Source: Alphaproteobacteria bacterium
GTDB taxonomy: Bacteria > Pseudomonadota > Alphaproteobacteria > Ferrovibrionales > Ferrovibrionaceae
Reading direction: 5' to 3'
DNA length: 64,000 nucleotides
Assembly: GCA_017307375.1 (NCBI GenBank)
Contig: JAFKFH010000003.1
Span: 744,001-808,000, forward strand
The notes below the pieces were generated by a model. It did no database searches. It had not been told where the DNA came from and saw only the letters and a list, made by a program, of their open reading frames with translations. Shown here in pieces: positions 7,490-16,898 of the stretch. Each line of letters opens with the position of its first letter. The first letter of the stretch is position 1. Position numbers and translations under genes: made by a program.

Positions 7490-8880
7490 TTCGCCTCCAA
7501 CTGCGGGGTCAGCATCGTCCGGGGATCGACCAGCCGGTCGAATTCGTCGCCATCCAGCAGGCCCATCACCATGCAGGCTTCCCGCAGCGTCAGGTCGTGC
7601 TCGAAGGCGTGGTGGGCGACCTTGGCGGCGTTGTCATAGCCGATTCGCGGGCTCAGCGCCGTCACCAGCATCAGCGAGCGACCGACATAGCTTTCGATCT
7701 GGCGCAGGTTGGCGGTCATGCCGGCGACGCAGTGATGCTCGAAGTTGCGCGCGCCGTCGGCCAGCAGGCGGATCGACTGCATGACGTTGTGGATCATCAG
7801 CGGCTTGTAGACGTTCATCTCGAGATAGCCGCCCGCGCCGCCCATGCCGACGGCGACGTCGTTGGCCATCACCTGCATCGCCAGCATGGCCAGCGCCTCG
7901 CATTGCGTCGGATTGACCTTGCCCGGCATGATCGACGAGCCCGGCTCGTTGGCCGGCAGACTGAGTTCGTTGAGGCCGCAGCGCGGGCCCGAAGCGAGCA
8001 GGCGGATGTCGTTGGCGATCTTCAGCAGCGACGTGGCCGTGGTGCGCAGCGCGCCGGACAGCATCACCAGGCCGTCATGGGATCCCATCGCGGCGAACTT
8101 GTTGGGGGCGGTGACGAAGGGCAGGCCGGTGCGCCGGGCGATCGCCTCGGCGATTCGCACCGCGAATTCCGGATGGGTGTTGATCCCGGTGCCGACCGCG
8201 GTTCCGCCGATGGCGAGCTTGAGCACGTCGCCCAGCGCATGCTGAAGCCGTGCCTCGTTCTCGGCCAGCATCTCGGTCCAGCCCGAGACTTCCTGGCCCA
8301 GGGTCATCGGGACGGCATCCTGCATGTGGGTGCGGCCGATCTTGATGACGTCCTTCCACTCCTCGGCCTTGGCGGCAAAGGCCTGGCGCAACTGCCCGAT
8401 CGCCGGCAGCAGCCGGGCGCGCACCGCGATGGCGGCGGCCATGCCCATCACGGCGGGAAAGCTGTCGTTCGACGATTGCGACATGTTGACGTCGTCGTTC
8501 GGATGGATCGGCTTCTTCGAGCCGAGCACGCCGCCCGCCAGCTCGATGGCGCGGTTGGCGATCACCTCGTTGACGTTCATGTTCGACTGGGTGCCCGATC
8601 CGGTCATCCAGACATGCAGCGGGAAATGCCCGTCGAGCTTGCCGTCGGCCACTTCCTCGGCGGCGCGCACGATCAGGTCGCGCTTTTCCGCCGACAGCAG
8701 CCCCAGGTCATGGTTGACCTCGGCCGCGGCGGCCTTCAACTGGCCATAGGCGTGGATCACCTCGATCGGGATCAGTTCGATCCCGATCGAGAAATGCTCG
8801 ATCGAGCGTTGGGTCTGGGCGCCCCAGTAGCGGTCGGCAGGCACCTCGACGGGGCCCATCGAATCGGTCTCGACGCGCAT
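7486..8880 (-). CDS. fumC: Class II fumarate hydratase
   Basis: Fumarase C, 464 residues, converts fumarate to malate in the TCA cycle; a cytosolic homotetramer that is iron-independent. The family signature [11 protein letters not shown] is present in the C-terminal half, together with [12 protein letters not shown] and [12 protein letters not shown]. The start at 8880 gives the standard N-terminus [14 protein letters not shown], preceded by GAGGAGA; upstream in-frame codons are not family-like. The following unknown gene overlaps its stop codon. Confidence 0.97.
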   Translation of the reverse strand: MRVETDSMGPVEVPADRYWGAQTQRSIEHFSIGIELIPIEVIHAYGQLKAAAAEVNHDLGLLSAEKRDLIVRAAEEVADGKLDGHFPLHVWMTGSGTQSNMNVNEVIANRAIELAGGVLGSKKPIHPNDDVNMSQSSNDSFPAVMGMAAAIAVRARLLPAIGQLRQAFAAKAEEWKDVIKIGRTHMQDAVPMTLGQEVSGWTEMLAENEARLQHALGDVLKLAIGGTAVGTGINTHPEFAVRIAEAIARRTGLPFVTAPNKFAAMGSHDGLVMLSGALRTTATSLLKIANDIRLLASGPRCGLNELSLPANEPGSSIMPGKVNPTQCEALAMLAMQVMANDVAVGMGGAGGYLEMNVYKPLMIHNVMQSIRLLADGARNFEHHCVAGMTANLRQIESYVGRSLMLVTALSPRIGYDNAAKVAHHAFEHDLTLREACMVMGLLDGDEFDRLVDPRTMLTPQLEAN

Positions 8881-9032
8881 CGGTCTCTCCTCGGACTGGA
8901 AAAGGTAAGGGTTGAGCCTGGCGGGCGGGCTGGGTCGTTGCCCGGTCAGGCTACCTCGCCTCACGTCCGATGGAAACGTGGGATGTCTTGGGGGCGAGAC
9001 ATGCTCGGCCCGGCGCGGTCGCATCGGGCCGA

Positions 9033-9064
9033 AACGACTGCGGCGGACCCTGGGGTCCGCCGCA
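9033..9064 (-). terminator. Candidate terminator of rpmB
   Basis: A perfect inverted repeat, TGCGGCGGACCC at 9039-9050 and its complement at 9053-9064, lies 22 bases after the rpmB stop. On the minus strand it is followed by a short TTT, so the U-tract is weak. Confidence 0.55.
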
Positions 9065-9086
9065 ATTCAGCAAAGGCGCGTGAGGA

Positions 9087-9380
9087 TCAGGCGGCCGAGC
9101 CGGCCCGGGCCTTCTTGATCGCGCGCTTGAACTTGATCGCCTCGTCCGACAGCTTGTCGTTGGCGGTCTTCACCAGCCAGTTGTCGATCCCGCCGTTGTG
9201 CTCGACCGAGCGCAGGCCGTGGGCCGACATCTTCAGCGTGATGTGGCGGCCGAGCGCATCGCTCTGCAGCGACACGTCACGGACGTTCGGCAGCCAGCGG
9301 CGGCGGGTCTTGTTGTTGGCGTGGCTGACGTTGTTGCCGCTCTGCACACCCTTGCCGGTCACTTCGCAACGACGGGCCAT
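9087..9380 (-). CDS. rpmB: 50S ribosomal protein L28
   Basis: L28 of the large ribosomal subunit, 97 residues. It starts [24 protein letters not shown]-like (first 14 residues [14 protein letters not shown]), the family's N-terminal signature, followed by the basic segment TRRRWLPN. Length matches alphaproteobacterial L28. It is monocistronic between meaB and fumC, with AGGA in front of the ATG, its own terminator, and a possible structured leader at 9400-9452. Confidence 0.98.
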   Translation of the reverse strand: MARRCEVTGKGVQSGNNVSHANNKTRRRWLPNVRDVSLQSDALGRHITLKMSAHGLRSVEHNGGIDNWLVKTANDKLSDEAIKFKRAIKKARAGSAA

Positions 9381-9458
9381 GGCAAATCCTCGTAAATCTC
9401 GGGTCTCAGGACGATTTGTCCGGGAAGTGCGGCTATTTACCGACGAGACCCGGCGGCG

Positions 9459-10460
9459 TCAAGCTGATTCAGCCGGTCGGCCGAGAAACGCCGCGATCAG
9501 CCTGGCGGCGCCGGCCGCGGGCGTCAGCCGCCCGTCGCGCACCGCCTGCTGCACCGCTGGCCAGCCCGCCGCAACCTCGGGGTGGCGACGCGCGGCCTCG
9601 ACCAGGCCGTCGGCCAGTTCCCGGTCCAGCCAGGCCAGCCCCTGGGCCGCCCGGCGCGCGGCCAGCTCGCCTGTCGGTTCCAGCGCGGCCCGGTAGGCCG
9701 CGATCGTCTCGCGGATGCCGGCGATGCCGTCGCCGGTCATGGCCGAGGCGAGCAGCACCGGCGGTCTCCAGGCAGGCGACCGCGGCCGCATCAGCGACAA
9801 GGCGGCCTGATAGTCGGCCTGGGCGAGCTTTGCCGGCCTCAGCAGGTCGCCATCGGCCTTGTTGACGACGACGATGTCGGCCAGTTCCATGATGCCGCGC
9901 TTGATGCCCTGCAGGTCGTCGCCCCCGCCGGGGGCCAGCAGCAGCAGGAACAGGTCGACCATGTCGGCCACGGTGGTCTCCGACTGGCCGACCCCGACGG
10001 TCTCGACCAGCACCATGTCGAAGCCCGCGGCCTCGACCAGCGACACGGCCTCGCGCGTGCGGCGGGCGACCCCGCCCAGCGTGCCCGACGATGGCGACGG
10101 GCGGATGAAAGCATTGGGATCGCGCGACAATTCGGTCATGCGCGTCTTGTCGCCGAGGATCGAGCCGCCGCCGCGCGCCGAGCTGGGATCGACCGCCAGC
10201 ACCGCGACCTTGTGGCCGCGCCCGGTCAGATGGCGGCCGAAGGCTTCGATGAACGTCGACTTGCCGACGCCGGGTGTGCCGGAAATGCCGATCCGGGTCG
10301 AAACCAGGCCTGCGGGGGCAACGCGGGCGAGCAGGTCGGCGGCCATTGCCCGGTGGTCGGGCCGGGTCGATTCGACGAGGGTGATGGCGCGGGCGAGGGC
10401 CCGGCGGTCACCCTGGACGAGGCGGTCGCCGAGCGCGGGCAGGTCGGACGGGTCGATCAT
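9459..10460 (-). CDS. meaB: Methylmalonyl-CoA mutase-associated GTPase MeaB (ArgK family)
   Basis: A 333-residue G3E-type GTPase that protects and reloads adenosylcobalamin-dependent methylmalonyl-CoA mutase. The P-loop GTPGVGKST is at residues 61-69, the Mg-binding DPSS motif follows, and the base-recognition motif VNKAD lies near 198-202. [10 protein letters not shown] is the characteristic switch segment. The mutase itself is not in this window, so the gene is separated from its partner. Family members were once annotated as ArgK kinases; that label is not supported. Confidence 0.95.
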   Translation of the reverse strand: MIDPSDLPALGDRLVQGDRRALARAITLVESTRPDHRAMAADLLARVAPAGLVSTRIGISGTPGVGKSTFIEAFGRHLTGRGHKVAVLAVDPSSARGGGSILGDKTRMTELSRDPNAFIRPSPSSGTLGGVARRTREAVSLVEAAGFDMVLVETVGVGQSETTVADMVDLFLLLLAPGGGDDLQGIKRGIMELADIVVVNKADGDLLRPAKLAQADYQAALSLMRPRSPAWRPPVLLASAMTGDGIAGIRETIAAYRAALEPTGELAARRAAQGLAWLDRELADGLVEAARRHPEVAAGWPAVQQAVRDGRLTPAAGAARLIAAFLGRPAESA

Positions 10461-10545
10461 GGCGGCGCGCAGGAGACCTCAATCGTTCGTGACGCGCAAG
10501 CCGCCATGCTTGACGGCGGCAGGTTTGCACCCAAAATGAACGGAT

Positions 10546-11367
10546 ATGCGCAAGATAGCGATGCTGTTGGCCGGGCTGCTGGCCACCGCCCCGGTCCTGA
10601 CGGCCCGGGCGGAGGGCGAGACCCACCGTCTGCGCTTTTCGTTCGATTTCTATTCCGGCGGCGCCCAGCTGATGACGGTCGACACCCAGGCGGTGCGCCA
10701 GGGCGAAGCCTATCGCGGTGAAAGCACCGCCCGCTCGACCGGCGTCTTCGATTTCCTGATGCGCCTGCGTTCGCTCAATACCGTCGAAGGCATGATCGAC
10801 GGCGGGGTGGTGATGCCGCGCCGCTTCGTCACCGATGCCGACTGGCGGTTCTCCAAGCGCCGGGTCGACATCACCTGGAACGAGCGGCGCGAGGCGATAT
10901 CGGTCGCCGATCCGCCGCCCGAGGCCGACGACCGCGACCCGGTCGAGCCGGCCCAGACGGTCGGCGCGCTGGATCCGCTCAGCGCCGCACTGGCCCAGGT
11001 TCTCTATACCGCCGACAAGCCCTGCGAGACGCGCGTGCCGATCTTCGACGGACGGCGGCGCTACGATCTCGTGATGACGCTGGACGGCGAGGACACCTTC
11101 ACGCCCACCGACTACACGTCGTTTACCGGCAAAGCGCTGCGCTGCGCCATCCGGGTCGAACGCATCGCCGGCTATGCGCGTTCGGCCGAGGAACAGAACC
11201 GCGAGATGGACCAGCGCAAGACCATGCTGTGGGTGGCGCGCTACCCCGACCAGCGGCTGCTGGTGCCGGTGCGGCTGGTCGCCGACAGCTTCTTTGGCTC
11301 GGTGATCGGCCATCTGACCTTCGCCGAGATCGACGGCCAAGTCCGCACCCCCCGCAAGAAGGGCTGA
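10546..11367 (+). CDS. DUF3108 family exported protein
   Basis: A 273-residue protein with an N-terminal signal peptide (MRKIAMLLAGLLATAP, cleavage likely after the TARA segment near residue 22). The mature part matches the DUF3108 type: a predicted beta-rich periplasmic protein beginning RLRFSFDFYSGGAQL and containing two cysteines (Cys in KPCETR and LRCAIR) that could form a disulfide. Function is unknown. It is transcribed away from meaB and ends six bases before the convergent MAPEG gene. Confidence 0.85.
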   Translation: MRKIAMLLAGLLATAPVLTARAEGETHRLRFSFDFYSGGAQLMTVDTQAVRQGEAYRGESTARSTGVFDFLMRLRSLNTVEGMIDGGVVMPRRFVTDADWRFSKRRVDITWNERREAISVADPPPEADDRDPVEPAQTVGALDPLSAALAQVLYTADKPCETRVPIFDGRRRYDLVMTLDGEDTFTPTDYTSFTGKALRCAIRVERIAGYARSAEEQNREMDQRKTMLWVARYPDQRLLVPVRLVADSFFGSVIGHLTFAEIDGQVRTPRKKG

Positions 11368-11373
11368 CGCCCC

Positions 11374-11781
11374 TCAGATCTGGACGCGGAAATGCGCGGC
11401 GATGGCCAAGGCGGCCGATACGAACAGCAGGCCCATCGTCAGTACCATGCCGATCATCCGGCCAGGCGAGCCGCCGCCCGAGCGGGCAAGGCCCCAGCCA
11501 TGCAGGACCCGGGCAAGCACCAGCCCGCCGCCCAGCAGGTGAATGATCAGCTGGCGCGTCAGCAGCGCCTCGCACAGGCCGATCAGCAGCAGGATCAGCG
11601 GCACGTATTCGGCGAAGTTCGCATGGGCGCGGATCGCTAAGTTGAGCGGCTCCTGCCCGCCATCGCCCAGGTCGACCTTCAGCGTGAAGCGATAGCGGAT
11701 GACGTTGATCGTCAGAACGAGATAGATCAGCCCGAGAATGCCGCCATAGAGGGCGGTCGTGGCAACCGGCGCGATCGTCAT
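11374..11781 (-). CDS. MAPEG family membrane protein
   Basis: A 135-residue integral membrane protein of the MAPEG superfamily (membrane-associated proteins in eicosanoid and glutathione metabolism), like E. coli YecN. About four hydrophobic helices are visible: residues 9-29, 55-75, 78-96 and 109-130, with the typical polar segment RAHANFAEYVPLILLLIG between the first and second. Family enzymes conjugate or reduce substrates with glutathione; the substrate here is unknown. The long open frame continues upstream to 12633, but that part is antisense to the esterase gene; the ATG at 11781 begins the family-like sequence. Confidence 0.88.
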   Translation of the reverse strand: MTIAPVATTALYGGILGLIYLVLTINVIRYRFTLKVDLGDGGQEPLNLAIRAHANFAEYVPLILLLIGLCEALLTRQLIIHLLGGGLVLARVLHGWGLARSGGGSPGRMIGMVLTMGLLFVSAALAIAAHFRVQI

Positions 11782-11820
11782 GCATAAATCCCAGCAGGAA
11801 GCGGTAAAATCGGAGGCAGT

Positions 11821-12735
11821 ATGGGCAGACAGCTTGTGGGCGTCAATGTGCTGGCCCTGGGGCTCGCGATGCTGGCATCGCTGGCCACGGCAGCCGAGCG
11901 GCAGACCCTCGAGTGGCAGGACTTGCCCCGCAGCTTCGCCATCGTCCGGCCGGACAATGGCGGCAAGCCGCAGGACCTCGTCGTCGTGCTGCATGGCGCG
12001 GGCGGCAATGGCGAGGCGGCGCTGACCCGCCAAGGCTGGGCGGAACTGGCGCCGATCGCCGGTTTTATCGCCGTCGCGCCGGATGCCCTGCCGCCCGATA
12101 TCGCCCGCCCGCCCGGCTTCCGCGACAACCCCCGCTACTGGAACGACGGGGGCGAACGAACTTCGCCGGCCAAGGCCTGGGTCGACGATGTCGGCTTCCT
12201 CGACCGGTTGATCGCGGCGATAAAGGCGCAGTCGCCGGTCGACCGGGTGTTCATGACCGGCTTCTCTTCGGGCGCGGCGATGACAATCCGCTTTGCCGCC
12301 GCCCGCCCCGGGCTGCTGACCGCGGTGGCGGCGATCGCCGGACATCCCAGTCCGCTGCCTGCGCTGCCCGACCGGCTGCCCAGCCTGCTCTATGCCACGG
12401 GAACGCGCGATCCGCTGAACCCGATCGCCGGCGGCGAGGTCCGCATCGCCGTCTGGTCGGCACGCTTCACCAAGGTCGCCCCGATCACGGTGCCCGAAGG
12501 CTGGGCCCGCGCGCTGGCCTGCGCCGGATCGACCGATACCCGGCCGGGCGAGGATCTGCGGCTGATCGCCTGGCAGGACTGCCGCGGCGGCGCGCAGGTC
12601 CGCTATTACGAACTTGTCGGGCTCGGCCACCACTGGCCGGGCGCCGGGGCGGAATTGCCCGAGTCGATGGCCGGGCCGGTCGTGCCCGCGATCGACGGTC
12701 TCGAGCTGGTCTGGTCATTCTTCAACGCCCGATAG
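11821..12735 (+). CDS. Secreted alpha/beta hydrolase of the PHB depolymerase / feruloyl esterase (LpqC) type
   Basis: A 304-residue exported esterase. Residues 1-24 form a signal peptide ending LASLATAA. The alpha/beta hydrolase core has an oxyanion-hole segment VVLHGAGGNG (55-64), the nucleophile elbow GFSSG with Ser149, a likely acid Asp196 in TRDPLNP, and a catalytic His in GLGHHWPG near 269. Members cleave short-chain polyhydroxyalkanoate or aromatic esters outside the cytoplasm. It is divergent from the MAPEG gene with 39 bases between the start codons. Substrate is not decided. Confidence 0.88.
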   Translation: MGRQLVGVNVLALGLAMLASLATAAERQTLEWQDLPRSFAIVRPDNGGKPQDLVVVLHGAGGNGEAALTRQGWAELAPIAGFIAVAPDALPPDIARPPGFRDNPRYWNDGGERTSPAKAWVDDVGFLDRLIAAIKAQSPVDRVFMTGFSSGAAMTIRFAAARPGLLTAVAAIAGHPSPLPALPDRLPSLLYATGTRDPLNPIAGGEVRIAVWSARFTKVAPITVPEGWARALACAGSTDTRPGEDLRLIAWQDCRGGAQVRYYELVGLGHHWPGAGAELPESMAGPVVPAIDGLELVWSFFNAR

Positions 12736-13041
12736 ATCGATCGTCGCCGACGGCAAGGCGGGCATAGCCGCGGCGTCTGGGGCCGCGTGCAACGCGGTAT
12801 CCGGCGCATCCTCTGCCTCTGCCGACAGCGCCCCGGCATAGCGCGGCAAGTGCGGCCTTGCCATGGCTTGTCCGACGTTGCCTCCGACGGGGACATCACC
12901 GGTCGCGCGTCTGGTGGCGCCGCCACTGTTCACCGGCGCTGGCTGGCGCGAGCGGGCTGAGGCATTCCGGCAAAAGAATAGCTTGCTATCTTTTTTCGCC
13001 GGTATTATATAGCTGACTATGTGAAATCGCAGGAGAGCCCC
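12736..13041. other. Intergenic region upstream of the ABM-domain gene
   Basis: Bases 12736-12970 show no coding sequence I can support on either strand. Bases 12971-13020 are much more AT-rich than the surroundings and hold the promoter and paired operators described at 12978-13020. Confidence 0.6.
12978..13020 (+). promoter_or_regulatory. Promoter with paired MarR-type palindromes
   Basis: TTGCTA at 12983-12988 and TATATA at 13006-13011, 17 bases apart, form a good sigma-70-type promoter. Two similar 12-base dyads overlap it: ATAGCTTGCTAT at 12978-12989 covers the -35, and ATAGCTGACTAT at 13009-13020 covers the -10. They start 31 bases apart, three helical turns, so two dimers would bind one face. 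The style fits MarR operators, and a MarR gene lies at 14367-14798. Confidence 0.65.
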
Positions 13042-13467
13042 ATGCGCATCACCCATGTTATCGCCGCTTTGTCGCTCGGCATGACGCCTTTCGGCGTCTC
13101 CGGCCAGCCCTTGCCGCCCGACCGGCTTTACGAGGCGCCGGGCCTGGTGTCGTTCGATGCCCAACTTGCCGGTGCAGGGGAGGGTGAGATCGTCCTGATC
13201 AACACGTTCCGCGTCGCGGCGGGGCAGGAAGCGTCCTTCCTGGCGGGCTGGACGCAAGCCGCGGCTGCCTTGGGGCGGCATCCCGGTCTGCTGCGGGCGA
13301 CGATGCACCGCGGTCTCGCAGGCTCGCCCTTGTGGGTCAACGTCGCGGTCTGGCGCAGTGCGGACGAACTGCGCGCCGCGCTGACCGATCCCGCCTTCAT
13401 GGCGGTGGCGCGCACGATCGGCGCGCCGTTCCATCGCCAGCTCTATGCGGTTGCGGGCGGGCAATAG
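13042..13467 (+). CDS. Exported antibiotic-biosynthesis-monooxygenase (ABM) domain protein
   Basis: A 141-residue protein: signal peptide (residues 1-22, ending GVSG) followed by a dimeric ferredoxin-like ABM domain. The domain begins IVLINTFRVAAGQEASFLAGW and includes HPGLLRATMHRGL and WVNVAVWRS. ABM domains occur in quinol monooxygenases and in stress-response proteins without a metal or cofactor; an exported form is less usual. The ATG at 13042 has AGGAGA five bases upstream and is preferred to the GTG at 13021. Two bases separate its stop from the next gene, and an operator-covered promoter precedes it, so it is probably repressed by a MarR protein. Confidence 0.82.
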   Translation: MRITHVIAALSLGMTPFGVSGQPLPPDRLYEAPGLVSFDAQLAGAGEGEIVLINTFRVAAGQEASFLAGWTQAAAALGRHPGLLRATMHRGLAGSPLWVNVAVWRSADELRAALTDPAFMAVARTIGAPFHRQLYAVAGGQ

Positions 13468-13469
13468 CG

Positions 13470-13979
13470 ATGGGCGGAATACACTGGGTTTCGCGCGGCC
13501 TGCGCCTCGTTCACCTCGCCGGTCTGGCAGGGGCCGCCGGCGCGCTGCCGGCCCTGATCGCGATCGGTGCCGGGGATCATCCGGGCCTGGCCGTCCGCCT
13601 CGTGCAGGATGTCATGCTACCTGGCCTTGGTCTGGCCGTGGCAAGCGGCATGGCGCTGACCTGGGTCCGGCGTCTGGATCCCAGACGGCATCGCTGGGTC
13701 GTGCTGCATGCAGCGCTGGCCTTCGTGGTCGTCGGCCTCGCGGCCGGGCTGGTCGCGCCGGCCTTGTACCTGATGGCGACCCTGGCAGAGATCCATGGCG
13801 GCGACATGGACATGCCGGCCTATGCCGCCCTGGCCGACCGGGCATGGGTGGGCTCGGGTCTCGGCTTGGCGGTGATTCTGTGCCTGATCGCCGTCGCCAT
13901 CGTCAAATGGCCGGGCCTGCCCCGCGATGCGGCTGCGGCGCCGCGGACTTCGACATCGCCTCGCGGGAGGGCGTCATGA
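13470..13979 (+). CDS. Integral membrane protein, four-helix (DUF2269-like)
   Basis: A 169-residue membrane protein translationally coupled to the ABM gene. Four hydrophobic segments are visible: about residues 15-34, 44-62, 73-100 and 128-147, with a conserved-looking RLVHLAGLAG at the first and a polar loop EIHGGDMDMP before the last. It resembles DUF2269-type proteins of unknown function. The C-terminus is a polar Ala/Arg/Ser tail. It is the second gene of the predicted MarR-regulated pair. Codons upstream of 13470 in the same frame are antisense or overlapping sequence and are excluded. Confidence 0.7.
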   Translation: MGGIHWVSRGLRLVHLAGLAGAAGALPALIAIGAGDHPGLAVRLVQDVMLPGLGLAVASGMALTWVRRLDPRRHRWVVLHAALAFVVVGLAAGLVAPALYLMATLAEIHGGDMDMPAYAALADRAWVGSGLGLAVILCLIAVAIVKWPGLPRDAAAAPRTSTSPRGRAS

Positions 13980-14366
13980 TCGCCGCCAGGCTCCGCAATC
14001 GCACGCCGGGCATAGTCAACTTGTTGGCTGGCAGCGGAGCGAGTGCCCCAATTGGCACGAAGTTCGATGACGCTCTAGTGACTACGCAGCCAACGGCGTG
14101 CCGACGCAGCACCTCCTGCGGCCGCAAGGACGGAAACGGCACCAGCGGTCGTGTTCCGGCGCGATATCGTCCGACAAGTAGTCGGAAGGCCGGGGCTGGC
14201 CCATCTGCAAGGAATCGCCCGCTCCCATCGTCCGGGCACGGATCGGCCGTCGACTCCGGTCGCGACGGCCGTCGACGGTGCCGACCCGGCAGCACGGTCG
14301 TCATCGCCAGGCGTCGGCTTCTGCGCCAGAATGCGCGCCCCAGGACCAGGACCCCGGCAGCGCCCC
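13980..14366. other. Non-coding region between the membrane protein and marR genes
   Basis: No coding frame here is convincing. The region contains an 11-base direct repeat CGGCCGTCGAC at 14244-14254 and 14266-14276 (22 bases start to start), a 5-bp dyad GTGCC/GGCAC at 14043-14058, and a small dyad CAACTTGTTG at 14017-14026. Any of these could serve the marR gene; none is proven. Confidence 0.5.
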
Positions 14367-14798
14367 ATGAGTTTCCGTCGTGACCAGTCGCTCGGCTATC
14401 TCGTCAATTTCCTGGCGCGCCTGTTCGCGCGACGCCTCGACAGGCGGCTCGAGGCGCTGGGTGCCCAGGTCGGGCAGTTCGCCACGCTGCTGGTGCTGTG
14501 GGAGCGCGACGGCCTGACCCAGACCGAACTGGCCCAGCTGGTCGCCGTCGAACAGCCGACGATGGCCAACACGCTCGCACGGATGGAGCGTGACGGCCTG
14601 ATCCGCCGCGAGGTCGATCCGGCCGATCGCCGCCGCTCGCTGATCTACCTGACCGATCCCGCCCGCGCGCTGGAAGGGCCGATGACCGCGGCCGCAACCG
14701 AGGTGCTGGCCGATGCCGCCGAGGGATTGTCGCCGGCCGAGGTCGAGACGGCGCGTCGGCTGATCACCCGCATGATCGCCAATCTGCAGCGGGCCTGA
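14367..14798 (+). CDS. MarR family transcriptional regulator
   Basis: A 143-residue winged-helix dimer of the MarR family. The DNA-binding region includes LTQTELAQLVAVEQPTMAN (helix-turn-helix) followed by LARMERDGLIRREVDPADRR, the recognition helix and the wing with the conserved Asp-Arg-Arg. The ATG at 14367 begins the family-like N-terminus MSFRRDQSLGYLVNF; the frame remains open further upstream but without family similarity. It probably controls the paired operators at 12978-13020 upstream of the ABM/membrane gene pair. Confidence 0.9.
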   Translation: MSFRRDQSLGYLVNFLARLFARRLDRRLEALGAQVGQFATLLVLWERDGLTQTELAQLVAVEQPTMANTLARMERDGLIRREVDPADRRRSLIYLTDPARALEGPMTAAATEVLADAAEGLSPAEVETARRLITRMIANLQRA

Positions 14799-14815
14799 CG
14801 GGCTTGCTCCGGCAT

Positions 14816-14850
14816 AAAAAAAGCCCCGGCTCATTGGCTTGAGCCGGGGC
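14816..14850 (-). terminator. Intrinsic terminator of the ffh-leuC operon
   Basis: GCCCCGGCTCA (14823-14833) pairs perfectly with TGAGCCGGGGC (14840-14850) across a 6-base loop. On the minus strand it is followed by seven Ts (14822-14816). It lies 38 bases after the leuC stop. Confidence 0.92.
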
Positions 14851-14888
14851 ACCGGTGACGGCCGCATCGCGGCCATCGAAGCATGGCG

Positions 14889-16301
14889 TCAGAGCGTGCG
14901 GATATCCTGCAGGTGGCCGGTGACGGCGGCGGCCACCGCCATCGCCGGGCTGACCAGATGGGTCCGGCCGCCGCGGCCCTGGCGGCCCTCGAAATTGCGG
15001 TTCGAGGTCGAGGCGCAACGCTCGCCCGGCTCCAGCCGGTCGGCATTCATCGCCAGGCACATCGAACAGCCGGGCTCGCGCCATTCGAAACCGGCCTCGA
15101 CGAAGATCTTGTCGAGACCTTCCTCCTCGGCCTGGTGCTTCACCAGGCCGGAACCGGGCACGACCATCGCCTGCACGTGCGACGCGACCTTGCGGCCCTT
15201 GGCCACCGCCGCGGCGGCGCGCAGGTCCTCGATACGGCCGTTGGTGCAGGACCCGATGAACACGCGATCGATGCGCACGTCCTCGAGCTTCATGCCCGGG
15301 GTCAGGCCCATATAGGCGATTGCGCGCTCGACCATCGCCCGCTTGTCGGCATCGGCGATGTCGGCGGGGTTGGGCACGGTCGCGGTGATCGGCAGCACGT
15401 CCTGCGGGCTGGTGCCCCAGGTGGCATGCGGCACGATGTCGGCGGCGTTCAGCGTGATCTCGACGTCGTATGTCGCGCCGGGATCGGAGGGCAGCGTCTT
15501 CCAGTAGCTGACGGCCTGTTCGAAGGCCGCGCCCTTCGGCGCATGCGGCCGGCCCTTCAGGTACTCGAACGTCACCTCGTCCGGCGCGATCAGCCCGGCG
15601 CGGGCGCCGCCCTCGATCGTCATGTTGCAGACGGTCATCCGGCCTTCCATCGACAGGCTGCGGATGGCCGAGCCGGTGTATTCGATGACGTAGCCGGTGC
15701 CGCCGGCAGTGCCGATGCGGCCGATGATGGCGAGCACGATGTCCTTGGCGGTGACGCCCGGGCCCAGTTCGCCCTCGACGGCGATCTTCATGTTCTTCGA
15801 GGGCTTCTGGATCAGCGTCTGGGTCGCCAGCACATGCTCGACCTCGGAGGTGCCGATGCCGAAGGCCAGTGCGCCGAACGCGCCGTGGGTCGCGGTGTGG
15901 CTGTCGCCGCAGACGATGGTCATGCCCGGCAGGGTCAGGCCCTGCTCGGGCCCGACGATATGGACGATACCCTGGCGGATATCGTTCATCGAGATGTGGG
16001 GCACGCCGAACTCGGCGCAGTTCTTGGCCAGCGTCTCGACCTGGATGCGCGATTCCTCGTCGGCGATCACGCCGGTCAGGCGGTCGGGCGTGGTCGGCAC
16101 GTTGTGGTCGGGAACGGCGATCGTCGCGTCGGGGCGGCGCACCTTGCGGCCCGTGGCGCGCAGGCCGGCGAAGGCCTGCGGGCTGGTGACCTCGTGGATC
16201 AGGTGCCGGTCGATGTAGATGGCGGCGCTGCCGTCATCGCCCTGGTGCACCAGGTGGCTCTGCCAGATCTTGTCGAACAGCGTACGCGGCGTGTCGGTCA
16301 C
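14889..16301 (-). CDS. leuC: 3-isopropylmalate dehydratase large subunit
   Basis: LeuC, 470 residues, isomerises 2- to 3-isopropylmalate in leucine synthesis together with the small subunit LeuD. The [4Fe-4S] cluster cysteines appear in GSCTNGR (near 350) and CSMCLAMN (near 410), and the aconitase-fold segments VPDHNVPTT and [13 protein letters not shown] are intact. The start is GTG at 16301 behind GGGAGGGAAA. It is the last gene of the minus-strand block before a strong terminator; leuD is not adjacent in this window. Confidence 0.97.
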   Translation of the reverse strand: MTDTPRTLFDKIWQSHLVHQGDDGSAAIYIDRHLIHEVTSPQAFAGLRATGRKVRRPDATIAVPDHNVPTTPDRLTGVIADEESRIQVETLAKNCAEFGVPHISMNDIRQGIVHIVGPEQGLTLPGMTIVCGDSHTATHGAFGALAFGIGTSEVEHVLATQTLIQKPSKNMKIAVEGELGPGVTAKDIVLAIIGRIGTAGGTGYVIEYTGSAIRSLSMEGRMTVCNMTIEGGARAGLIAPDEVTFEYLKGRPHAPKGAAFEQAVSYWKTLPSDPGATYDVEITLNAADIVPHATWGTSPQDVLPITATVPNPADIADADKRAMVERAIAYMGLTPGMKLEDVRIDRVFIGSCTNGRIEDLRAAAAVAKGRKVASHVQAMVVPGSGLVKHQAEEEGLDKIFVEAGFEWREPGCSMCLAMNADRLEPGERCASTSNRNFEGRQGRGGRTHLVSPAMAVAAAVTGHLQDIRTL

Positions 16302-16452
16302 GGCCGTTTCCCTCCCAAACCGACGGTCACCCGCTCGGGCGGGGGATCGCGCCGGGTCCTAGTGCCGTCACCCCGACCGGAGGTCCGGTACGGCGATGCG
16401 GCCAAAACAGGAATCGGCGGATGAACCCGGGCGATTCCTACATGGCTGACGA

Positions 16453-16473
16453 GGGCCGGCCGGATGCCGGCCC
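16453..16473 (-). terminator. Terminator-like hairpin after rplS
   Basis: GGGCCGGC (16453-16460) and GCCGGCCC (16466-16473) form an 8-bp stem with a 5-base loop, 20 bases after the rplS stop. There is no U-tract, so termination here may be partial, allowing read-through into leuC. Confidence 0.35.
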
Positions 16474-16493
16474 TGCTGGCTGACGCCGTAGCC

Positions 16494-16871
16494 TCAGGCC
16501 TTGTCGGCCTGGTTCTCGCGCTTCTCGGTGATGCGCGCGGCCTTGCCGGTGCGGCCACGGAGATAATAGAGCTTGGCGCGGCGCACGTCACCGCGGCGCA
16601 TCACCACGATCGATTCGACGCGCGGGCTGTACAGCGGGAACACGCGCTCGACACCCTCGCCGTACGAGATCTTGCGCACGGTGAAGTTCGAGTTCACGCC
16701 ACGGTTCGAGCGGGCGATGCAGACGCCCTCGAACGCCTGGACGCGCTCGCGGTTGCCTTCGACCACCTTGACGTTGACCTTGAGCGTGTCGCCCGGGCCG
16801 AATTCGGGCACCGCGCGGGCTGCGCTGAGCTTGGCAATCTGCTCGGCTTCGAGCTGCTGGAGGATGTTCAT
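16494..16871 (-). CDS. rplS: 50S ribosomal protein L19
   Basis: L19, 125 residues, a large-subunit protein at the 30S interface. The characteristic basic beta strand [18 protein letters not shown] and the preceding [12 protein letters not shown] are present. It follows trmD by 27 bases in the conserved rpsP-rimM-trmD-rplS order. The C-terminal tail is charged and a little longer than in E. coli. Confidence 0.98.
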   Translation of the reverse strand: MNILQQLEAEQIAKLSAARAVPEFGPGDTLKVNVKVVEGNRERVQAFEGVCIARSNRGVNSNFTVRKISYGEGVERVFPLYSPRVESIVVMRRGDVRRAKLYYLRGRTGKAARITEKRENQADKA

Positions 16872-16898
16872 CGCCGGACCTTTCCTTATTCGTATCCG

